Positions 14,147 to 19,368 of a stretch of DNA of 19,368 nucleotides are shown here, one piece after another. Source of the stretch: Chloroflexota bacterium (GTDB lineage: Bacteria; Chloroflexota; Limnocylindria; Limnocylindrales; CSP1-4); NCBI GenBank assembly GCA_025355255.1, contig JANYAA010000164.1:1-19368 (forward strand). The letters run 5' to 3'. The translations under genes and the position numbers were made by a program. Every line of letters begins with the position of its first letter. The first letter of the stretch is position 1. Below the pieces are notes generated by a model, which was given only the letters and a program-made list of their open reading frames with translations, was not told where the DNA came from and searched no databases.

Positions 14147-15064
14147 ATGACCCTCCATCTCGGCCTCTACATCCCAACCTGGCCCGGCGCCGATCGGGTG
14201 CCGCCGCGCTGGGCCGACATGCGGGCGCTTGCGCTAGCGGCCGAGGACTTGGGCGTGGACAGCCTCTGGGTGGCCGATGAGTTGGGGTTCCGGGAGGGCT
14301 GGACGTTCACAGCGGCGTTGGCCGCGGCAACGTCTCGCGCCCAGGTGGGACCCCTCGTCATGTGCACCCGATACCGCAACGCGGTGCTCGTCGCCTCCAT
14401 GGCGCGGGCGCTCGACGAGGTGAGCGGCGGCCGGCTGGTGCTGGGTCTGGGGCTTGGCGGCGGGGGCGGGGACGCGCGCCTGCCGGCGTTCGGCTGGGAA
14501 CCGGATGCGCCGGTTGGCCGCTTTGCCGAGTCCGTAGAGATCACATCGCGCCTGCTTCGCGAGGATACCTTCGCGCACACCGGTCGCTTCGTCTCGATCG
14601 ACCAACCGAAGATCGGTCCCGAGGGGCCGCAGGGCCGCGCAATCCCTGTCTGGGTCGCGGCTGGAAAGCCACGCACGATGGGCATCGCGGCGCGGTTCGC
14701 CGACGCGGTGAGCCTGTCCGAGGTGGTCACGTCGGCGGCATCGGCCACACCGCTCCTCGCAGGCGTGCGGGCCGCTTGCGGGGAGATCGGTCGCGACCCC
14801 GCGACCCTCGAGGTGACGGGCCTGGCGCGCATCGCGCCCTCGTCCGATGGGCGCCTGGAGAGCGACCGGCCGGACACCATCGCCGGGACGCCCGAGCAGG
14901 TGGCGATGCGGCTGGCCGAGATCCACGCGGCTGGCATATCGCACCTGACGTGCTTTATCGGCGACGAGGATGACGGCCACCTATACCCCGCGCTGACTGG
15001 GCGCTCGCTGGAGCGGTTTGGCGCCGTGAAGGAGGCGCTCCGCACGCTCGAGGCCCTCGGCTGA
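14147..15064 (+). CDS. LLM-class F420-dependent oxidoreductase
   Basis: A 305-residue luciferase-like monooxygenase-fold protein (TIM barrel). It starts LGLYIPTWPGA, continues with LAAEDLGVDSLWVADELGF, VGPLVMCTRYRNAVLVA, MARALDEVSGGRLVLGLGLG, FGWEPDAPVGRFAESVEITS, and ends with GTPEQVAMRLAEIHAAGI. The absence of a flavin reductase partner and similarity to actinobacterial LLM enzymes favour cofactor F420 over FMN, though this cannot be decided from sequence alone. The substrate is unknown. ATG 14147 is seven bases past the cyclase stop, so it is probably co-transcribed with it; the ribosome site is weak (CCGGCC), suggesting coupling or low expression. A functional link to the cyclase is not evident. 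Confidence 0.88.
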   Translation: MTLHLGLYIPTWPGADRVPPRWADMRALALAAEDLGVDSLWVADELGFREGWTFTAALAAATSRAQVGPLVMCTRYRNAVLVASMARALDEVSGGRLVLGLGLGGGGGDARLPAFGWEPDAPVGRFAESVEITSRLLREDTFAHTGRFVSIDQPKIGPEGPQGRAIPVWVAAGKPRTMGIAARFADAVSLSEVVTSAASATPLLAGVRAACGEIGRDPATLEVTGLARIAPSSDGRLESDRPDTIAGTPEQVAMRLAEIHAAGISHLTCFIGDEDDGHLYPALTGRSLERFGAVKEALRTLEALG

Positions 15065-15082
15065 GCTCGTAGGCTCGGCGTC

Positions 15083-15252
15083 ATGCACTCCATGACTGCC
15101 TCCAGCACGCGAGTGTTGACAGGCGCGTCGGGCGGCGCCGAAATCGTCTGTTCAGCCCCCGTTATGCAGCCAGTGCATGGGGCGTAGCCGATCGGGGTGC
15201 CCCCGGGGGACCTTGTCTGCCGCACTCCCCTGCAGCCAGCCATGGAGTGCAT
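15083..15252. repeat. Intergenic segment bordered by 12-bp perfect inverted repeats
   Basis: ATGCACTCCATG (15083-15094) faces CATGGAGTGCAT (15241-15252); counting mismatches the likeness extends to about 16 of 18 bases. Within the 146-base interior there is a third related palindrome, ATGCA-gccag-TGCAT (15164-15178), another GCACTCC (15222-15228) able to pair with GGAGTGC (15244-15250), and the self-complementary core CCCCCGGGGG (15200-15209). The segment lies between convergent genes (15064 and 15276). No open reading frame, tRNA or transposase is visible. It could be a bidirectional terminator/structured RNA or a small non-autonomous element; no target duplication was identified. Confidence 0.55.
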
Positions 15253-15275
15253 ACGCGGCGGGTCAGACCACCAAT

Positions 15276-16604
15276 CTAGGGCTCGGGGAGCGGCTCCAAG
15301 ACTCGCGCGCCGCCGTCCGCAACCACGTTGTCCTCGCGACGCCGCGGATCAACCGGCCGCAGCAGCAGCGCGCCCAGCAGGAAGAACACCGCACCAGCGG
15401 CCATTGCCGCGCGCGGACCCGCCGCCCCCGGCAGGAACGTGAGCAGCGGTCCGCCCACGATCAGCGCCACAGGCCCCGCCGACGCCGTGGCCACGTTGCT
15501 CATACCCATGAACCGGCCCGACGCGGCTTTCGGGATGATGTCCGTCATCAGCGCCCAGTCCACCGCCAAGAACGACCCGGCGCCAACAGCCACCAGCAGG
15601 ATCCCCACCATGGAGACCGCCATCACCGGCGACATCACCAGGATCACCATGCCGACGATGCCGCTCACGCAGGCCGCATAGATCACGGCCTTGCGGCCAT
15701 ATCGGTCTGCCAGCCGCGCCGACGGGATGGACACGACGAGGATCGACACGCCGATGAGCACGCTTGCCAGCGTCCCCCAGAGCGACTTGTCCGAGTCGTT
15801 CAGGCCCAGCGAGCGCTCCATGTACAGGACGTTGAGGTTGTAGATCACGCCCACGCCAGCGAGGATGAACAGGCGGGACGCCACCAGCCAGACGTAGCTG
15901 CGCTCGCGGAGGATGTCGGTTCCCCAGGCCTCCAAGGCAATCGCCTTCCAGGATTTGCCCTCGCGCGGCTTTGGCTTGCGGCCCTCGCGCACCCAGAAGA
16001 TCGTGCCCATGGCGGTGGAGAACTCGATGATCCCCACGCCGATGGTGGGCAGCGTGAAGTCGCGCCCTAGCAGGAACCCCGAGTAGGCGAAGGCCTGGCC
16101 GCCGATGACGCCTAGCACGGTCATCACGCCCACCAGCGCGCTCGCGGTGCCCACCTGCTTGGCCGGAACGAGATCTGGGACGTACCCCTGAAACGGGCCT
16201 TGGGCAAAGTTGGAGCTGAACTGGAGCAGGATCAGGAAGGCCACGATGGCGACGAAGCTGTTGGACATCGCGATGCCGATGAGGAAGAACACGTCCAGCG
16301 TTGCGCCGATGGCGATGTACGGCTTGCGGCGGCCCCAGCGGCTCATCGTGTAGTCGCTGATGGAGCCCACGGTTGGCTGGACGATGATGGCGATCAGGAC
16401 CGCGAGGATCTTGGCGACCGCCAATGCGATGCCGGTCCCCTCCTCGCCCACGATGCCGGGCATCCGCGCCTGGAGGACAACGCCGTCAAGGGCTCCCCAG
16501 ATGCCGTTGATGCCCAGCCAGTAGATCGACAGCTGGAGCAGCTGCGTCCACGGCAACACGGCGGTGGGGCGGTTGGCGTCCGACTCGGGCGGTACGGTCT
16601 CCAT
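15276..16604 (-). CDS. MFS transporter (GPH/SLC45-like)
   Basis: A 442-residue integral membrane protein with about twelve hydrophobic segments in two halves. MFS motif A appears in loop 2-3 as DYTMSRWGRRKP (84-95) and again in the second half as DRYGRKAV. The long form with RWGRRKPYI resembles the GPH and SLC45-type sugar:cation symporters, but drug or metabolite export cannot be excluded. A central cytoplasmic loop (EGRKPKPREGKSWKAIALEA) separates the halves, and the C-terminus is a soluble Arg/Glu-rich tail. I chose ATG 16604 because GAGGGG lies seven bases upstream; an in-frame ATG at 16625 has no ribosome site. It converges with the F420-type oxidoreductase and is 212 bases downstream of the PrsW stop on the same strand; the gap holds a hairpin, so probably a separate transcript. 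Confidence 0.9.
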   Translation of the reverse strand: METVPPESDANRPTAVLPWTQLLQLSIYWLGINGIWGALDGVVLQARMPGIVGEEGTGIALAVAKILAVLIAIIVQPTVGSISDYTMSRWGRRKPYIAIGATLDVFFLIGIAMSNSFVAIVAFLILLQFSSNFAQGPFQGYVPDLVPAKQVGTASALVGVMTVLGVIGGQAFAYSGFLLGRDFTLPTIGVGIIEFSTAMGTIFWVREGRKPKPREGKSWKAIALEAWGTDILRERSYVWLVASRLFILAGVGVIYNLNVLYMERSLGLNDSDKSLWGTLASVLIGVSILVVSIPSARLADRYGRKAVIYAACVSGIVGMVILVMSPVMAVSMVGILLVAVGAGSFLAVDWALMTDIIPKAASGRFMGMSNVATASAGPVALIVGGPLLTFLPGAAGPRAAMAAGAVFFLLGALLLRPVDPRRREDNVVADGGARVLEPLPEP

Positions 16605-16660
16605 CGCAGATCCCCTCTGCTCCATTGCCCGTTGGCGATGTCCTCCACGCTACGGCGCGC

Positions 16661-16687
16661 GTCAAGGGCGCCGGCGCCGGCTTTGAC
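16661..16687. promoter_or_regulatory. GC-rich inverted repeat between PrsW and the MFS gene
   Basis: GTCAA (16661-16665) / TTGAC (16683-16687) enclose a nearly self-complementary GGCGCC core. It could terminate the PrsW transcript. On the minus strand TTGAC would also serve as a -35-like element for the MFS gene, so an operator role is possible. No good -10 box was found. The rest of 16605-16816 shows nothing else recognisable. Confidence 0.35.
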
Positions 16688-16816
16688 GTTGCGCCCGTCA
16701 CGTGCAGACCGCGATCGGCGGCGGACGCACATTCGGATGAAGACTTCGTCGGCTGCGAAGCGTCAGAGGACAGATCGGGAAGAGCGAACGACCGGCGGGC
16801 TTGCGGGCGGCGACGG

Positions 16817-18586
16817 TTAGCGGGGCAGGAGCCTCCGGCCGTCCACCCAACCCGTCCAGCCGTTGACGGCAACGACGCGTACCCAGTCGCCGGCCTGCTC
16901 TGCGACCAGGAGGTCGAGGCCCGGAGCCAGCGTGACGACGGGCTGACGCGACGGGTCCGGGTAGTCCCAGGCTGGCATGCCCGCGGCGGGGACGCGCGCG
17001 TTGGGCGTCCAGACGGGCGCCGCGGGGGTCACGAGCTGAGGCGCGACGGGTGCCGGTTGGGGGATTGGTTCGGCAACCGGTGCAACTTGGACCGCCGGCT
17101 CAGGCGCCGGCTGCGGGGCAGGCTGCACGACAGGCGCGGGCTCCACCGCCGGGGCAGGCGTCGGGGCCGGCTCGGGTGCGAGCTGGGCGACCGGAGCGGG
17201 CTGGCCCCAACCGGGGATCGCAGCGGTCGGCTGGCCCGGCGCTGGCGCGGGCTGGGCAGCGGGCGCTGATTGCGCGGCGGGCGCAGCTTGGCCCCAACCG
17301 GACGTGGCGACGGGCGCCGCGACGGCCGCTGGCACCGCTACGGTCCCCGGTGCAGCGCCCCAAACGGGCGCAGCCGCACCCGGCACGCCAGCCGCGAACC
17401 CGCCCACTGCGGGCATCGCGTCAAGCTGAGCCTTCAGCTGCCGCACATGGTCCGCACGTTGGGAAACCTCGGGCGCATCCTCGGAGCCTAGGCGGCTCAT
17501 CGCCATCGCCAACTGGATCTGTTCCCGCTGGATCTGGCCCTTGAGCTTGCCGGCCATCGGCCCCTTCGCCCGCTTCGCTGCCCCACGCGCCTTTCGGCGC
17601 GCAAGGAGCCCGCCAAGCTCGGCGAGATCAGCAGTCGTGATCGAGCCGTCGTCGTTGAAGGTCTGGGTGAGGGAGCCAAACCAAGCCTGCTCGCGGCGGC
17701 GAGCCAGCCGGATGAGGATCACGAGGCCCACGAGCATCGGCACACCCTTGACGGTGGCCATCACATAGAAGCCGACGATGCCGTCACCGCCGATGCCGGA
17801 GAAGATGGGCGAGTTCCACAAGAAGTGGGCCGCAACGCCACAAGCCGCGAGCCCGACGCCCACAAGCAGGCGCCGCATCCACGGCTGGTCCGTGCGAATG
17901 GTGTAGTAGGCGATGCCCATGCCGGACAGGCCGGTGTACAGGAAGTGGCTGTAGGGGCCAGCGCCCAGGATCCGAATCAGGAACATCTGGAACAGGCTGC
18001 CGTATGAGCCAGATTCGCCAAAGGCCCGGACGAAGTAGAAGACGTCCTCAACCAGCAGGAAGCCGATGCCCACCATGGCGCCCCAGATGAATCCGTCGAG
18101 CATGTCGTCCATCTCGGGCCGGGCCAGCGACACGAGCAGGATCACGCCCAGGGCTTTGAAACCCTCTTCGACAAAGGGCGCCGTGAGCGCAGGGCTCCAG
18201 GTCTGGGTGAAGTTCGTGTCGCCCGTCAGCTTGTAGATGATCTCCGCGAGCGGCGTATTGGTGTACATCGACAGCGCCGTGGCAGCAATCCCGCCCCAGG
18301 CCACGGCGGCGACGAGGATGCTCACGGGCTCGCGCTCGTAGGTGTCAATGAGGTAGATCACCGCAATGACGGGGATCGCGTAGGGGGTCAGCATCATGAC
18401 CGTTGTCAGCCAGGCATTGGGCACGGCCGACAGCATCTGGAGCTGCTGCGACAGGAAGTCCAGCCCGGTCAGCACGAGCGTGGCGACAAACAGCCAGAAC
18501 GCGGGCTGGTGGCGCTGGATGAACGAGGTCTGGTAGCCCCAGCGGGTCGAGGGCCCGGCGTCAAACAGGTTCGGAAGCGTGCTCAT
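16817..18586 (-). CDS. PrsW-family intramembrane protease with Pro/Ala-rich linker and SH3-like C-terminus
   Basis: A 589-residue protein. Residues about 28-320 form the multi-pass PrsW domain (CPBP/type II CAAX-protease superfamily): FVEEGFK (Glu140-Glu141), DGFIWGAMVGIGFLLVED (Glu180), YSHFLYTGL (His214) and AAHFLWN (His254), the expected metalloprotease residues. In Bacillus, PrsW makes the site-1 cut in an anti-sigma factor. A cytoplasmic helical basic region follows (LARRKARGAAKRAKG), with a leucine-rich coiled-coil-like stretch, then about 140 residues of Pro/Ala/Val/Gln (PVAQPAPV-type repeats), and finally an SH3b-like module (APGLDLLVAEQAGDWVRVVA, GWTGWVDGRRLL). The fused tail is absent from the founding PrsW. 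It starts at ATG 18586, three bases after the upstream gene, so one operon. Confidence 0.88.
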   Translation of the reverse strand: MSTLPNLFDAGPSTRWGYQTSFIQRHQPAFWLFVATLVLTGLDFLSQQLQMLSAVPNAWLTTVMMLTPYAIPVIAVIYLIDTYEREPVSILVAAVAWGGIAATALSMYTNTPLAEIIYKLTGDTNFTQTWSPALTAPFVEEGFKALGVILLVSLARPEMDDMLDGFIWGAMVGIGFLLVEDVFYFVRAFGESGSYGSLFQMFLIRILGAGPYSHFLYTGLSGMGIAYYTIRTDQPWMRRLLVGVGLAACGVAAHFLWNSPIFSGIGGDGIVGFYVMATVKGVPMLVGLVILIRLARRREQAWFGSLTQTFNDDGSITTADLAELGGLLARRKARGAAKRAKGPMAGKLKGQIQREQIQLAMAMSRLGSEDAPEVSQRADHVRQLKAQLDAMPAVGGFAAGVPGAAAPVWGAAPGTVAVPAAVAAPVATSGWGQAAPAAQSAPAAQPAPAPGQPTAAIPGWGQPAPVAQLAPEPAPTPAPAVEPAPVVQPAPQPAPEPAVQVAPVAEPIPQPAPVAPQLVTPAAPVWTPNARVPAAGMPAWDYPDPSRQPVVTLAPGLDLLVAEQAGDWVRVVAVNGWTGWVDGRRLLPR

Positions 18587-18589
18587 CTG

Positions 18590-19368
18590 TCAGCCCCCGA
18601 TCTGGACGGAGTTGATGAAGTCGTTGAGGTCGCCGCTGACATCCTTGAGCGACCCCGATGGACCAAACATGTCGAGCAGGGCAGCCTTGCCACCCTTGAC
18701 GAGGGCCACGATGCCGCCGTCCACCTGCTTGCCCTCGATGGTGCCGGTGTAGTTGAGGACCGCACCGTCGAAGTCGTTGATGGCGCCGATCTGCGGGTCT
18801 TCGCCGGTGAACTGGCCCTCCTTGAACCAAGCGTCGCGGTACTGGGTGGCCAGGCTCACGGCCTTGTCCTTCCAGGCGATGCCGCCGGCGATGATGATGA
18901 CGCTGCCCTTGGAGAACCCGGTCATGCCGGAGTCCTGGCCCACGACGGACCAGCCGTTGGGCGGCCTGACGGTGACGCCGTTGCCGATGTCCACGGCATC
19001 CCCCGCGGCGACAGGCCCGGGGTTGGCCGGGTTGGCGGGGGTGCCGGGCTGGGCCGGATTCTGCGGGGCCGCGGGTCCGGTGTTCACCGTCTGCGGGTTG
19101 CCGGGGAGCGGGATGGCCGCGTTGATGACGTTGGCGCTGAACAGGACGCCCAGCATGATGGCGACCGCAGCGATGCTCGTCCGCAAACCGTGGGTGCCCG
19201 AGGCTGCCTCAGCAGCGGCGCCGAACGCCCGGATCTTGGCCTTGGCCGGGACCCAGGGGATGGGCGGCGGCGTGGGGGCGCCGGTGGGGGCGCCGGTGCC
19301 GGGGACCGTGGGCGCGCCCCAGAGCGGGGCGGCGGGCGCTGCCGGGGCGGGCGCCGGGGCTTGCGGGG
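18590..19368 (-). CDS. Single-pass membrane protein with Pro/Ala-rich N-terminus (cut by right edge)
   Basis: The frame is open to the right edge, so the start is outside; a TTG at 19186 is in frame but falls at the edge of the membrane helix and is unlikely to be the start. The visible part has a cytoplasmic Pro/Ala/Gly/Thr-rich stretch (PLWGAPTVPGTGAPTGAPT), a short positively charged segment (VPAKAKIRAF), one membrane helix (SIAAVAIMLGVLFSANVINA), a second low-complexity linker (Pro/Asn/Ala) and an external domain of about 130 residues (VDIGNGVTVRPPNGWSVV, DAWFKEGQFTG, NDFDGAVLNYTGTI, LNDFINSVQIGG). The external domain is like the small beta-rich domains of many uncharacterised actinobacterial surface proteins; I do not recognise a named family. 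It ends three bases before the PrsW start. The topology (type II, one helix) suits a PrsW substrate or partner, as an inference only. Confidence 0.75.
   Translation of the reverse strand, partial: PQAPAPAPAAPAAPLWGAPTVPGTGAPTGAPTPPPIPWVPAKAKIRAFGAAAEAASGTHGLRTSIAAVAIMLGVLFSANVINAAIPLPGNPQTVNTGPAAPQNPAQPGTPANPANPGPVAAGDAVDIGNGVTVRPPNGWSVVGQDSGMTGFSKGSVIIIAGGIAWKDKAVSLATQYRDAWFKEGQFTGEDPQIGAINDFDGAVLNYTGTIEGKQVDGGIVALVKGGKAALLDMFGPSGSLKDVSGDLNDFINSVQIGG

Noticed and set aside
14167..15252. A 361-residue minus-strand frame starting at the inverted repeat
   Set aside because: It is antisense to the complete F420-type oxidoreductase and has no recognisable motif.
15065..15275. A tRNA gene in the convergent intergenic region
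   Set aside because: There is no T-loop consensus or cloverleaf; the inverted repeats do not match tRNA stem spacing.
17600..17660. EF-hand-like loop (FNDDGSITTADL) in the PrsW tail
   Set aside because: It lacks the first acidic ligand and the final Glu, and there is only one copy; a helix cap is likelier than calcium binding.

Overview
The window is about 19.4 kb of very GC-rich bacterial DNA, almost all coding. Several genes suggest a monoderm high-GC lineage such as Chloroflexota (Limnocylindria-like) or Actinomycetota: an F420-type luciferase-like oxidoreductase, a zinc-ribbon/cyclase/AAA/helical-repeat giant protein, a PrsW protease with a Pro/Ala-rich tail, a membrane-anchored ice-binding-like protein and ArsM/ArsN2-type arsenic genes. 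The phylum is inferred from gene content only. There is no rRNA, tRNA, CRISPR array or recognisable insertion sequence.

Layout. 1-3483, all on the minus strand: the start of a membrane protein cut by the left edge, a secreted and membrane-anchored ice-binding-like (DUF3494) protein, a PIN-domain (VapC-like) protein with no visible antitoxin, and an AMP-forming acyl-CoA synthetase directly upstream of it. 3484-4591: a small basic protein (minus), a decayed two-module VOC (glyoxalase-fold) gene and an 80-aa conserved-looking small protein (plus). 4592-4886 is non-coding, with hairpins and a good promoter/operator candidate for a single-domain rhodanese (4887-5228). 5232-7587 is an arsenic island: ArsR-type repressor plus a GyrI-like small-molecule-binding protein on the minus strand, and divergently arsM (arsenite methyltransferase) and arsN2 (acetyltransferase) on the plus strand. 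7726-8031 is a small hydrophilic protein with two copies of an EDDVEGH motif.

8180-15064 (plus) is a signalling block. A Crp/Fnr-like regulator, a GAF-domain sensor and an intracellular subtilisin-like protease are joined by two successive 4-base GTGA overlaps. A 1173-residue class III nucleotide cyclase/STAND-type ATPase follows, then an F420-type oxidoreductase. The coupled regulator-sensor-protease trio beside an apparently intact adenylate cyclase is the best candidate here for an undescribed system: nucleotide or GAF-ligand signalling controlling intracellular proteolysis. 15065-15275, between convergent genes, holds a striking pair of 12-base perfect inverted repeats. 15276-16604 (minus) is an MFS transporter. 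16817-19368 (minus) is a two-gene operon of a Pro/Ala-rich single-pass membrane protein (cut by the right edge) and a PrsW-type intramembrane protease with an SH3-like C-terminus.

Three genes between 3.8 and 6.3 kb (VOC, GyrI-like, ArsR) show broken frames, all with a net loss of one base modulo three. Either this stretch is decaying or the assembly carries indels there; read-level checking would decide.
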